A stretch of 17,982 nt of DNA, from positions 1 to 17,982 of the forward strand of contig DATGKD010000264.1 in NCBI GenBank assembly GCA_035294855.1, given 5' to 3'. The stretch is from DATGKD01 sp035294855 (GTDB taxonomy: Bacteria > Actinomycetota > Acidimicrobiia > Acidimicrobiales > UBA8190). The notes beneath the pieces were generated by a model, which saw only the letters and a program-made list of their open reading frames with translations, did no database searches and was not told the origin of the DNA. Shown here piece after piece: positions 1 through 8,087 of the stretch. How positions within the stretch are numbered: position 1 is the first letter of the stretch; every line of letters starts with the position of its first letter. The position numbers were made by a program, and so were the translations under genes.

Positions 1-11
1 GGGCGGTCCTC

Positions 12-1151
12 ATGACCGGCCCCGGGAGGCGCCGCGTGGGTAGCGGGGCGGCCGTCGTCGCTATCGCCGCGCTCCTCGTCAGCTGTGGTGGAGCTCCGCC
101 GAGCGTGCGTGGAGATGGGTCGCCGGCGACCTCGGTCAACGCTCAGGTGGGCGCCGATCATGCCTGCGTCGTCCCGGGTTCCACCCGCCCTGCGCTCGAC
201 TGGTCGGCGCTGCGGAACCCGATCCTCAGCGATCCGAACGCGGGCGAGAAGGATCAAGCGCTCGTGTGGGCGTTCGGCCAATGGCACATGCTCTTCAGCT
301 ACGTCACCCACGACGTTCCCGTCGCGGGAGCCGAGCACTGGAACATCGCCACCGCCGCGAGCCCTGATCTTGTTCACTGGAGCCCACCGGTTCCGTGGCC
401 GGCGCAATCGGGAGTGGCCGGCGTGGCGTCGCCTGACATCGTGCGCGCCCCGTCGGGGGCGTTCGTCGCCACCTACGACTCGGGCCCTGGGGAGACGAAC
501 GGCGGACAGGCAAAGCTGTACTACCGGACGTCGTCTGATCTCGTCACCTGGTCAGCGCCGTCGTTGCTGGCCCCCGAGCTGCATCCTCAGCCGGGCGACC
601 GCTTGATCGACCCGGCCTTGGCGTGGACCGGGCACGGCCTCGTGCTCGGCTACAAGTACGGGCCGGTGTCCAACGCCGATTCGCAGCATTTCGAGGTCGC
701 CTGGTCCCCCAGTGGATCACTCGCCGGTCCCTGGCAGGTGGTGGGACGCCCGGACATCGTGGTGTACGGCGACACGGTCGAGAACTTGGAGTTCGTGGCG
801 CTCGGCGGCCGTTGGTGGGTGGTGGCCACGTCGAACCGTTTCGACCAACCGTGGATCTTCCAGCTGGTCGGCGACCCGAGCCGCCCCTCGGCGTGGCGCA
901 GGTGGGGCCACGGGCGAATGCTCGGCATCCCATCGCAGGGATGGGACAGCGGGCCCGGGATCTCGAGCGTCGGCTTCGAACACGCCAACTCCGTCTTCCT
1001 GTGCGACGCCCGTGGCGCGACCGGCTACTACTACGCCACGTACGCGGGAAGCTCCGAGCTGACGCATTTCGGCGGGTGGGGCCACGCCGAGATCGGTATC
1101 GCCCGCAGCACGGACCTCATCCACTGGCAGGTACCAACGCCGTCCGGTTGA
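12..1151 (+). CDS. Secreted GH43-like beta-propeller lipoprotein
   Basis: The 379-residue product starts with a lipoprotein signal peptide: Arg-rich n-region, hydrophobic stretch at residues 11-22, and lipobox LVSC with the lipidated Cys at residue 25. The mature part has a blade-type motif repeated three times (ASPDLVHW 116-123, SSDLVTW 174-180, STDLIHW 366-372). This is characteristic of the five-bladed propeller fold of GH43/GH62/GH32-like glycosidases. Candidate acidic residues are D81 (EKDQ), D142 (SPDIV) and E260 (ENLEF), but I cannot assign the catalytic set with certainty. Such proteins usually cleave arabinose- or xylose-containing glycans outside the membrane, so the substrate here is inferred only. 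The ATG at 12 is chosen because the signal peptide starts directly after it. The upstream context is cut off. The gene converges on the alpha/beta hydrolase with a 43-bp gap. Confidence 0.72.
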   Translation: MTGPGRRRVGSGAAVVAIAALLVSCGGAPPSVRGDGSPATSVNAQVGADHACVVPGSTRPALDWSALRNPILSDPNAGEKDQALVWAFGQWHMLFSYVTHDVPVAGAEHWNIATAASPDLVHWSPPVPWPAQSGVAGVASPDIVRAPSGAFVATYDSGPGETNGGQAKLYYRTSSDLVTWSAPSLLAPELHPQPGDRLIDPALAWTGHGLVLGYKYGPVSNADSQHFEVAWSPSGSLAGPWQVVGRPDIVVYGDTVENLEFVALGGRWWVVATSNRFDQPWIFQLVGDPSRPSAWRRWGHGRMLGIPSQGWDSGPGISSVGFEHANSVFLCDARGATGYYYATYAGSSELTHFGGWGHAEIGIARSTDLIHWQVPTPSG

Positions 1152-1194
1152 CGAAGTGGCGGCTGACCGCGATACCGAGGGGCGACCTACCGGC

Positions 1195-2223
1195 TCACCC
1201 ACCCAGCCAGTCATCCAGGAAGGGGTGGGCCGCAACGCCGTGCCATTGGTGGCCCCCGGCGAAGACGTCGTGGACCAGCCGCCGGTCGATGTCGGTGGCG
1301 CCCACGGCCTCGTAGACACGCCGCAGCTTGGCCACCTCGGCGCTCGCCACCCCCGCCGGGAACAGGTCGTCGCCGGTGCCGCTCTCGATGAGCAGCGGGC
1401 GCGGCGCCACCAGCGCGCCGAGGTCGACGTGCTCGATCCGGCCCAGCATGCCGGGGAGCACCTGCGAGCCGCACATGTTCCACGGCATCTTGTGGGACTC
1501 GGCCCAGGACGAAAAGTACCCACTCACCACTGCCGCGGCGATGCGTTCGTCCCACGCGGCGAGGAACAAGGTGACCGTGCCACCGTACGACAGCCCGACC
1601 ATGCCGATGCGCCGCGGGTCGACGAGCTCGTGAGCTTCGAGGACGTCGAGCGCCCTCGCCAGATCCCAGAGGTTCTGGGTGAGCGGAGCCCAACCGGCCA
1701 TGTACGCGTGCACGAGGTTGGTGTCGCACGCGTAGTGGTCCGGGGGGTTCCAGTCCAGGCGTTCCCCGAAGCAGCGCATGTCCGGGGCGAGAACCACGTA
1801 ACCGCGCCGGACGAGCTGGCGCGCGTAGTCACCGTTCGGGGCCTCGGTCGTCTGAAGGCCGCACACGACGTCTTTTCCGGGCCCGTGCCCGTGCGCGGCG
1901 AGCACCGCCGGACCCGGCCGAGTGCGGCCCTCGGGGATGAGCAGGTACGCCGGGACCGACATCGTGGGCTCGGTGTCGAACACCACCTTCTCCTGCCGGT
2001 AGCCCTCCTGCTCTGTGACCTCCACGGTCTCGAGCTCGAGCGGCACGCGCTCGGGCAGGCGTCCGAGGAGCTCGCCGAAACGCTCTCGGCAGCGCGGCAA
2101 CCAGGCCCGGAGCGCCTCCGGTGCGTCGAACGGCAGGGGATCTTCCGCCGCGGTCTCCGACAGACGGACCATCCACGAGTACCACGGAGAGAAGTTCCGG
2201 GTCCTCGTGACGTCAGACGCCAC
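1195..2223 (-). CDS. Alpha/beta hydrolase (acetyl-esterase / dienelactone-hydrolase-like)
   Basis: This is a 342-residue serine hydrolase without a signal peptide, probably cytoplasmic. From the chosen start it shows the oxyanion-hole motif HGHG at 111-114 and the nucleophile elbow GLSYGG with Ser212. A GDDLFP acid-loop candidate lies at 284-289. A GGHQWHG segment with His325 is the likely third triad residue. The LAPDMRCFGER stretch (145-155) and PFLDDWL end resemble the large esterases related to acetyl-xylan esterase and Abhydrolase_7. The reading frame is open up to 2352, but that would overlap the upstream binding-protein gene by over 100 bp. The GTG at 2223, 16 bp after that stop with a weak GGCGG Shine-Dalgarno, is preferred, and ATG at 2172 is the alternative. 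It probably shares a transcript with the binding protein. Its substrate is unknown, but a deacylase for a glycan or ester ligand would fit. Confidence 0.8.
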   Translation of the reverse strand: MASDVTRTRNFSPWYSWMVRLSETAAEDPLPFDAPEALRAWLPRCRERFGELLGRLPERVPLELETVEVTEQEGYRQEKVVFDTEPTMSVPAYLLIPEGRTRPGPAVLAAHGHGPGKDVVCGLQTTEAPNGDYARQLVRRGYVVLAPDMRCFGERLDWNPPDHYACDTNLVHAYMAGWAPLTQNLWDLARALDVLEAHELVDPRRIGMVGLSYGGTVTLFLAAWDERIAAAVVSGYFSSWAESHKMPWNMCGSQVLPGMLGRIEHVDLGALVAPRPLLIESGTGDDLFPAGVASAEVAKLRRVYEAVGATDIDRRLVHDVFAGGHQWHGVAAHPFLDDWLGG

Positions 2224-2239
2224 GTCAGCCGCCGCGGCG

Positions 2240-3757
2240 TCAGCTGCCAAACGGCCTCCAGGTCTGGATCGTGTGCCAACAGGTTCCTTGGGGCTTCCCC
2301 GTGTAGGTCGGCACGCACGTGGGGGAGGGCGGCACGTTGTTGTGCAGCTCAACGACCTGGTACTGCGTGGGCCCCGCGTACTTGTCGGGGCCGAAGCTCA
2401 TCGACGGCACCCACGTGGTGTCCAGATTCTGGATCCGCGACATCGCCTGCACGAAGGTACGACGGTTGAGATCGGGCCCGGCCATCTGGGCCGCGGTGGC
2501 GAATATGTGGATGGCTTGGCACCATCCGGCGATCGGCCCTTGCTCCTCGATGTACGGCGAGGTCGGTGACGTCGGCGGGTTGTGTGCCTTCCAGAGTTCG
2601 TAACACGACGTCACGCCCGGGTTGTAGCCGCCGGCGCTGACAACGGTGCTGGGGGCGTCGGTGCCGCCCAGAGTCTGCGCGGTGACGCCCTCCTGTCCGT
2701 CGAGCGCCTGCTCGTACGGGATCGGGATGAGTCCGAGGGAGAAGTTGATCGACGACTCGTAGTCGGACAGCAGCAGCTTCGGGAAGTACTTCTGCGCCGA
2801 TTCCTGAGCGAGGTAGGGGAAGAAGGCGTTGAACGGTGCCAGGGGGATGACCGCGTCGACCCCCGCTGCCTTCAGGCGTTGTACGACGAGGATCGACGCC
2901 GATTGGCTGGCCGCGGTGTCCTCGGGGTTGGCCGGTATCGTCTGGATCATCGGGCTGCTGATGCCGGCCTGGCGAAGGTCGGGCAGGAGGTAATCGTTCA
3001 GCGCGACCTGATCGCTGGTGCGGTCGCCCACCACCACGCCGAGTTTGTGGCCGGCGCCGATCAGCCCTGCGCTCTGACTCCACGTGACCAGGGCGCTCAG
3101 GATCTGCGCCTGATCTGGGCCCAGCCACCAGAGATACGGCGCGCCTTGTTGGGTCCAGTTGGTGACCGTCGTCCACTCGCCGATGAACGGCGTGTGGCCT
3201 TCCTGGGTGATGCACAGCTCGTTGTCACCCGTCCAGGCACCGAGCCCGTCGACGACCGCGAACACCGGGGGACTGCCCTCGGTCCACTGCTTGCACAGCG
3301 CGCGCATGCTTGTCTCGCTCGTGGCGTCGTACTTCACGATGATCGGGTTGATCTTCCGCCCGTTGATGCCGCCGAGGTCGTTGATCGCGTTCACGAACGT
3401 GTGGATGGCTTGCGGCTGCACGCCGAATTCGGTGTCGCCTGCGAACCCGAAGTTCGACGCCAGCGAAAAGAGGTTCGACACCGGGAACACGACGTTGATG
3501 GCGTTGCTCGTCACGCCCCGGTTGCTGGTCGATGCCTGGTCGACCCCGACGCCGCTCGGCTGTCCGAGCCCGAGACTGCCGCTCGGGCCGCCTCCCGAAC
3601 TCGCCTTCGACGAGGACGTACCGGCGGCGATGCCGTAGATGGCCCCGCCCACGATGGCGAGGGCCACCACGAGCGACCCGATCTGGACGGACGCGGGCCG
3701 CCGTCGCAACCGGCGCCACCACCGTCTGACCGTGGCCGCCGGACCGCCTCCCGCCAT
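2240..3757 (-). CDS. Membrane-anchored ABC substrate-binding protein (LivJ / Peripla_BP_6-like)
   Basis: The 505-residue protein has a cytoplasmic Arg/Trp-rich N-terminus and one membrane segment at about residues 25-46. A low-complexity Ser/Gly linker (about 47-66) follows, then a large extracytoplasmic domain. Text such as the NAINDLGGINGRKINPIIVKYD segment is typical of type-I periplasmic binding proteins of the branched-chain amino acid/amide family. There is no lipobox Cys, so it is a signal-anchored protein rather than a lipoprotein. A strong GGAGG lies just before the ATG at 3757. It is followed by the hydrolase gene and is divergent from the dioxygenase. It is a plausible ligand receptor for the LivHM/LivG/MFS-LivF transporter encoded further along the same strand, but the two are separated by a plus-strand gene, so the pairing is inference. 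Confidence 0.85.
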   Translation of the reverse strand: MAGGGPAATVRRWWRRLRRRPASVQIGSLVVALAIVGGAIYGIAAGTSSSKASSGGGPSGSLGLGQPSGVGVDQASTSNRGVTSNAINVVFPVSNLFSLASNFGFAGDTEFGVQPQAIHTFVNAINDLGGINGRKINPIIVKYDATSETSMRALCKQWTEGSPPVFAVVDGLGAWTGDNELCITQEGHTPFIGEWTTVTNWTQQGAPYLWWLGPDQAQILSALVTWSQSAGLIGAGHKLGVVVGDRTSDQVALNDYLLPDLRQAGISSPMIQTIPANPEDTAASQSASILVVQRLKAAGVDAVIPLAPFNAFFPYLAQESAQKYFPKLLLSDYESSINFSLGLIPIPYEQALDGQEGVTAQTLGGTDAPSTVVSAGGYNPGVTSCYELWKAHNPPTSPTSPYIEEQGPIAGWCQAIHIFATAAQMAGPDLNRRTFVQAMSRIQNLDTTWVPSMSFGPDKYAGPTQYQVVELHNNVPPSPTCVPTYTGKPQGTCWHTIQTWRPFGS

Positions 3758-3934
3758 GATCCCCTCCTCGCCCCGGGGAATGGACGCCGCCGTGTCCGCG
3801 TCGGCTCGTGCCGGTCACGCCCCGCTAGGTGGCAACACGATACGCGGGTCGCGCCGCGCGATGCGGTCGAAGGGGCGGCGAGAGGCGTCCGCGCGGTTGT
3901 CGGGGTCGTCCCGGTGGGGCACGATGGGACGACT

Positions 3935-4795
3935 ATGGCAGTGGCCACCACACTCGACATCCACGCCGTGTCCCCGGTCATCGGGGCCGAGATCAGAGGT
4001 CTCGACCTGTCCAAGCCGCTCGGTGACGACGTGGTGGCGGAAGTACGTGCCGCGCTCGGGCACCACCTCGTGCTGTTCTTCAAGGACCAGGATCTGAACC
4101 CCGACCAGCAGGCAGACTTCGCCCGGCAGTTCGGCACGGTCACCCCTGCGCACCCCGTCATCCCCTCGATCGAGGGTCATCCCGAGGTCCTGCCGATCGA
4201 CGGTCGCGAGGACCGCGCATCGTGGTGGCACACCGACGTGACGTTCTTGGGCACGCCGCCGCTCGGCTCCATCCTCCACATGCGCGAGGCCCCCGGCGTC
4301 GGCGGGGACACCATGTGGATCAGCATGCAGGCGGCCTACGACGCCCTGTCCGAGCCCGTGCGCGACCTGTGCGAAAGGCTCATCGCCTGGCACCACGACC
4401 CCTGGTTCGCCGCGGACGTGGACGCCAAAGGCGGTTACGAATGGGATGGCGAGTGGCACGACAAGCTGTACCCGACCTCACATCCGGTGGTGCGCACCCA
4501 TCCCGACACCGGACGCAACGGCCTCTTCGTCAATCCGCACTTCACCCGCTTCATCGAGGGCTTCACGAAGACCGAGAGCGATGGTCTCCTCGACATGCTG
4601 TACCGCCACTGTCAGCGCCCCGAGTTCAGCTGCCGGTTCCGGTGGCAGGTGGGGGCGGTGGCATTCTGGGACAACCGCGCCACCATGCACTACGCCTTGG
4701 ACGACTACCGCGATGCGATCCGCGTCGCCCATCGCGTCACATTGCAGGGTGACCGTCCCTATGGTCCGGCGCGGCCCCGGGTGCCGTCTGCCTGA
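3935..4795 (+). CDS. TauD/TfdA-family Fe(II)/2-oxoglutarate dioxygenase
   Basis: The 286-residue protein has the full metal-binding facial triad of the family: H99 and D101 in WWHTDVTF and the distal H252 in the FWDNRATMHYALDDY segment. A basic residue for the 2-oxoglutarate carboxylate follows (R263 or R267, in IRVAHRV). Length and order match TauD-type enzymes, which hydroxylate next to a sulfonate, ether or other leaving group using O2 and 2-oxoglutarate. The exact substrate cannot be predicted. The frame is open far upstream (antisense to the binding-protein gene), but the conserved N-terminus (DIHAVSPVIGAEIRGLDL) begins right after the ATG at 3935, so that start is used. The Shine-Dalgarno is weak (GGGAC). 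The gene ends at the edge of a repeat array and converges on livG. Confidence 0.9.
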   Translation: MAVATTLDIHAVSPVIGAEIRGLDLSKPLGDDVVAEVRAALGHHLVLFFKDQDLNPDQQADFARQFGTVTPAHPVIPSIEGHPEVLPIDGREDRASWWHTDVTFLGTPPLGSILHMREAPGVGGDTMWISMQAAYDALSEPVRDLCERLIAWHHDPWFAADVDAKGGYEWDGEWHDKLYPTSHPVVRTHPDTGRNGLFVNPHFTRFIEGFTKTESDGLLDMLYRHCQRPEFSCRFRWQVGAVAFWDNRATMHYALDDYRDAIRVAHRVTLQGDRPYGPARPRVPSA

Positions 4796-4925
4796 GTCGA
4801 CCTCCGTCGAGCTCAGTCGATCGCAGTCGCGCTCTGTCCATCGCAGTCGAGCTCTGTTGACCGAAGTCGAGCTCTGTCCATCGCAGTCGAGCTCTGTTGA
4901 CCGCGCGTCGACCCGCGTCGACGTG
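4796..4925. repeat. 10/20-bp tandem repeat array between convergent genes
   Basis: Starting directly after the dioxygenase stop codon, the pentamer GTCGA or a one-base variant recurs every 10 bp: at 4796, 4806, 4816, 4826, 4836, 4846, 4856, 4866, 4876, 4886 and 4896, then after a 1-bp shift at 4907 and 4917. Within it five 20-bp units (4806-4905) follow GTCGAGCTCTGTCCATCGCA, alternating with a variant ending GTTGACCGAA, which gives a 40-bp higher-order period. The array fills the spacer and stops about 9 bp before the livG stop codon on the opposite strand. No function is known. The 10-bp phasing is close to one helical turn. Confidence 0.9.
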
Positions 4926-4933
4926 CGGAGCAT

Positions 4934-5983
4934 TCAGGCGAGCGGCTCTGCCGTCGTATCGTCGGAGCTCGGGGTGTCGCCCACCCAGAGGCCGCCCGGT
5001 TTCGCCCGGCCGCCGGGTTCCGCCCGGCCGCCGGGTGGCGCCACAACCGGTTCCTCAGCAGCTACACGGGTCTCGCTCGGGCGGGTTCCGGTGACGTGGA
5101 GGGCTTCATCGCTCGCGCCGAGATAGGCGGCGAGGGCCCGTGGATCCTCGCGGACGACGGCGGGGCTCCCCGACGCCACCACCTTGCCGGTCTGCATGAC
5201 GAAGACGGCCGAGCACAGCTCGAAGACGAGCGGCACGTCATGCTCGACGAGGAGAACCGTGGCGCCGGTGACCTCCTGCAGGCGCCGCAGCAATGGGATG
5301 AACGCCTCTGCTTCGCGCTGTGCGATGCCGGCGGTCGGCTCGTCGAGGAGAAGGAGCCGGGGCGAAGCCAGGACGATCGACGCCAGATCGACGACGCGTC
5401 GGGTGCCGGTCGACAGGTGCCCCGTCGGGTGGTCGCGGAAACGGTCGAGGCCGAACGACCGGATCACCCGGTCCACCGCGGCCCGCTTGTCTTGCTCGGC
5501 CTTCCGCGCCCACGGAAGCTGCAGGGTCGTCGAGAACACGCCTACCCGATGCCGCGCGTCCTCGGAGAGCAGGAGGGTGTCGCGCACCGTCAGCTCCGGG
5601 TAGAGGCGGCAGTCTTGGAACGAGCGCACGATGCCGAGCGCGGCTCGTTCCTCGGGGAGGTAGTCCGACAGGTCTTGGCCGTCGAGGAGGAGTGTCCCGC
5701 CGCTCGGCGCCACGATCCCCGAGATCGTGTCCAGGAGGGTCGTCTTCCCCGAGCCGTTCGCCCCGATAAGCCCGACGATGCTGCCCGGCTCGATGGTGGC
5801 GTCGACGCCATCGACGGCGCGCAGGCCACCGAAGGTGACCTCGACGTCGCGCAACTCGAGGCGGGCCGGGCCCTTGGGTCTGTCGAGGTCCTCGTCGACC
5901 TCGACCGCTGTCGAAGCGCTGGACCCGGGCTCCGGGGCGGTCGCCACCCCGCTGGACGTGTCTCGGGCCGGGGGCTCGCTCAC
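4934..5983 (-). CDS. livG: LivG-type branched-chain amino acid/amide ABC ATPase
   Basis: The 349-residue ATPase has Walker A GANGSGKT at 74-81, an LSTGT signature at 190-194 in place of the common LSGGQ/LSYGQ, and Walker B LLLLDEP at 210-216. Its H-loop is VEHD with H248. The FGGLRAVDGV and IVRSFQDCRLYPELTVRD segments are typical of LivG. A 40-residue acidic/Ser-rich N-terminal extension precedes the ABC domain. The C-terminus carries a Pro-Gly-Gly-Arg-Ala repeat encoded by an 18-bp DNA repeat. The frame is open to 7567, but the GTG at 5983 overlaps the upstream permease stop as GTGA and has GGAGGT (5990-5995) six bases upstream, so it is chosen. The protein should pair with the LivF domain of the MFS fusion on the LivHM permease. 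Confidence 0.88.
   Translation of the reverse strand: MSEPPARDTSSGVATAPEPGSSASTAVEVDEDLDRPKGPARLELRDVEVTFGGLRAVDGVDATIEPGSIVGLIGANGSGKTTLLDTISGIVAPSGGTLLLDGQDLSDYLPEERAALGIVRSFQDCRLYPELTVRDTLLLSEDARHRVGVFSTTLQLPWARKAEQDKRAAVDRVIRSFGLDRFRDHPTGHLSTGTRRVVDLASIVLASPRLLLLDEPTAGIAQREAEAFIPLLRRLQEVTGATVLLVEHDVPLVFELCSAVFVMQTGKVVASGSPAVVREDPRALAAYLGASDEALHVTGTRPSETRVAAEEPVVAPPGGRAEPGGRAKPGGLWVGDTPSSDDTTAEPLA
4991..5044. repeat. Three 18-bp tandem repeats inside the livG 3' end
   Basis: Three consecutive 18-bp units at 4991-5008, 5009-5026 and 5027-5044 share the core GCCGCCSGGTTYCGCCCG; the third is diverged at its end. Read on the minus strand they encode the repeated PGGRAE/PGGRAK peptide near the LivG C-terminus. 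The repeat keeps the reading frame. Confidence 0.85.
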
Positions 5984-8073
5984 CCTCCGACCTCCGCCAC
6001 TGCGCCCGCACCCGCCGCCGCTGCGGGGCTTGGCTCTTCTGCCTTCTTCGGCGCGCGCTCGGACGTGTCCCTCCCCGGCGCGTCGGGCGGTGACCCTGGG
6101 GTCGAGTGGCCGCGCCGACGGGCCTGGAGCCGGAGCACTCCCGCGGTGGCGAGATCGCCCAGCTGGTGCATGACCTGGGCCATGCCGCCGGGCAGGTAGA
6201 GGATGAACGCCATGAGCCCGATGCCGCTCGTCATGAACTGCACGGCGCTGCTCGCTCCGAAGATGGCAGGGATCCCCACGAGGTAGGTGGCGCCGAGGAG
6301 CGCGCCGGGGATCGAGTCCACGCCGCCGATCACCACCATCGAGATCACGAGGATGGACACCGTGGGGGCGAAGGTGTCGGTGCTGAACCGCTCGGTGGCG
6401 AACGCGAAGCACACCCCCGCGTACCCGGCGATGAAGCCGGAGAGGGCGAAGGCCATGAGCTTCGTGCGCACCACGGGGATGCCCGCCGCGCCGGCGGCCA
6501 CCTCGTTGTCGCGCACCGAGATGAGGCGACGGGCGATCCCTCGGTCCCTCCAGACGCGCACCATGAGGACCGACACCACGAGCACGCCGAGCGAGAACCA
6601 CGCGAAGGCGCGTTCCGAGGTCAAACCGAGCCCGAGGAATGTGGGTCGGCTGACGAGCGTGGACTGGGGGTCGGGCAGCCCGGAGCAGATGCGCCGGTGG
6701 ATCAAGGGGAGCGTGAAGCACGGCGTGGCCAGCACCGCCGTCTGCATGAACAGCGCAAACCCGAGCGTGCTCACGGCGAGGTAGAGCCCTCGGATGCGCA
6801 ACGCGGTGAGGCCCACGAGCACCGACACGATGCTCGCGACCACCCCCGCGAGCGGCAGGAGGAGCACGAGCGGCACGCTGCCCCCGAGGTGAGTCGCCAC
6901 GTCCGCGCCCACCGCCACGAGCGCGAACTGCCCCAATGAGACCTGGCCCGCCCATCCCGTGAGGACGGTCAGGGACAAGGCGATGACGCCATAGATGCAG
7001 ATCTGCGACATCTGGAAGTCGGTGCCGACGTTGATGACAAGGGGGAGCAGGGCCACGACCAGCAACGTGAAGCCCACGCCCGACCATCCGACCCGGTCTC
7101 GTAGCGGGTCCCCTCCTCTCCGGAACATGAGCGTCCCCGACGACCAGGACGCACGCTCGGCGGTGCGGGAGCCCTTCTGCAGCGATGCGGCGCGCACCAA
7201 CAGCGCCACTTGGAGCAAGAGGAAGAGGATCAGCTCGACCGTGGCCGACCCCGTCGAAGGGTTTGTGATGTTCCACCGCAGGAGCTCCTGCACGATGCCG
7301 ATGCCGATGCCCGCGGCGAACGCCATCGGGAGGCTCACCATCGCTCCGAGAAGAGCGGCCAACAGGGCGAGCAACAGCAGATCGGGGCTGAGCACCTGCG
7401 TGAGGGCGCTCGTCTGACCGGGGGAGGCGAGGATCGCCGTCACCGCCGACAGGACGCCGGCGATGGTCCAGGCCACGGTGGAGGCGCGTCGCACCCAGAC
7501 GCCCGACAACCTCGCCGACTCGGTGTTCTCCGAGGACGCCCGCATGGCGAGGCCCCACGGCGACCACCGGATGAAGGCCGCGAGGCCGAGCGCCACGATC
7601 GGCGCGACCACGAGCGACACAACATCGGACGGCCCGAAGAGGAACGTCCCGATGTGGAACGACACATGGATGGGGACCGGGAACGCGCGGAAGAGCTTCT
7701 TCGGCCGGACGAACGGAAGCAGGGTGAACAGGAAGAGCACCTGCGACAGCCCGATCGTGGCCACCATGACGAGGACCCGTGGGCGGTTGAACAGCCGCCG
7801 GAGCACGAGTTCGGACAGCGCGCTCGCCGCGGCCGCAAGGGCGACTGCGGCGATCGCCGCCGCCCAGTAGTTGATCCCGAAGTCGTAGTACAGCTTGACG
7901 AGGAACACCGAGGCCACGACACCGAGTTGACCCTGGGCGAAGTTGATGATCCGGCTCGTGCGGTAGATGAGCGTCAACCCGACCGCGAGGAGGCCGTAGT
8001 TCAGCCCGAGAATGGCGCCTTCCACCACGACTCCGGTGGGAGCCGACACGCCGAACACGGGAAAGAGGTGCAC
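5980..8073 (-). CDS. Fused LivH-LivM ABC permease
   Basis: One polypeptide of about 697 residues carries both permease halves of a branched-chain amino acid-type importer. Residues about 15-297 match LivH (NYGLLAVGLTLIYRTSRIINFAQGQLG; ATPase-coupling loop GLAMRASSENTESARLSGV at 174-192). Residues about 333-635 match LivM (GVIALSLTVLTGWAGQVSLGQFALV; coupling loop RRLISVRDNEVAAGAAGI at 515-532). An extracytoplasmic loop of the LivM half holds two Cys, C452 and C463. A hydrophilic Pro/Ala/Glu-rich tail of about 50 residues follows the last membrane helix. The open frame extends to 10023 as an artefact, and GTG at 8073, 14 bp after the upstream stop, is the best start (GTG 8058 is the alternative). 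It overlaps livG by 4 bp. Confidence 0.88.
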   Translation of the reverse strand: MHLFPVFGVSAPTGVVVEGAILGLNYGLLAVGLTLIYRTSRIINFAQGQLGVVASVFLVKLYYDFGINYWAAAIAAVALAAAASALSELVLRRLFNRPRVLVMVATIGLSQVLFLFTLLPFVRPKKLFRAFPVPIHVSFHIGTFLFGPSDVVSLVVAPIVALGLAAFIRWSPWGLAMRASSENTESARLSGVWVRRASTVAWTIAGVLSAVTAILASPGQTSALTQVLSPDLLLLALLAALLGAMVSLPMAFAAGIGIGIVQELLRWNITNPSTGSATVELILFLLLQVALLVRAASLQKGSRTAERASWSSGTLMFRRGGDPLRDRVGWSGVGFTLLVVALLPLVINVGTDFQMSQICIYGVIALSLTVLTGWAGQVSLGQFALVAVGADVATHLGGSVPLVLLLPLAGVVASIVSVLVGLTALRIRGLYLAVSTLGFALFMQTAVLATPCFTLPLIHRRICSGLPDPQSTLVSRPTFLGLGLTSERAFAWFSLGVLVVSVLMVRVWRDRGIARRLISVRDNEVAAGAAGIPVVRTKLMAFALSGFIAGYAGVCFAFATERFSTDTFAPTVSILVISMVVIGGVDSIPGALLGATYLVGIPAIFGASSAVQFMTSGIGLMAFILYLPGGMAQVMHQLGDLATAGVLRLQARRRGHSTPGSPPDAPGRDTSERAPKKAEEPSPAAAAGAGAVAEVGG

Positions 8074-8087
8074 CGGGTCGTTTCCGC

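Noticed and set aside
1156..2469. Long plus-strand open frame antisense to the hydrolase and binding-protein genes
   Set aside because: Arg/Ala/Val-rich translation without recognisable motifs. The minus strand carries clear family motifs, so it is a high-GC shadow.
2582..3934. In-frame extension of the dioxygenase upstream of 3935
   Set aside because: It is antisense to the binding-protein gene, and the conserved TauD N-terminus begins directly at ATG 3935.
4796..4925. CRISPR array
   Set aside because: Units are contiguous 10/20-bp tandem copies with no unique spacers and no cas genes nearby.
5984..7567. Upstream extension of the livG frame through the permease gene
   Set aside because: It is a shadow of the LivHM coding sequence. 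The ABC domain starts shortly after GTG 5983, which has a good Shine-Dalgarno.
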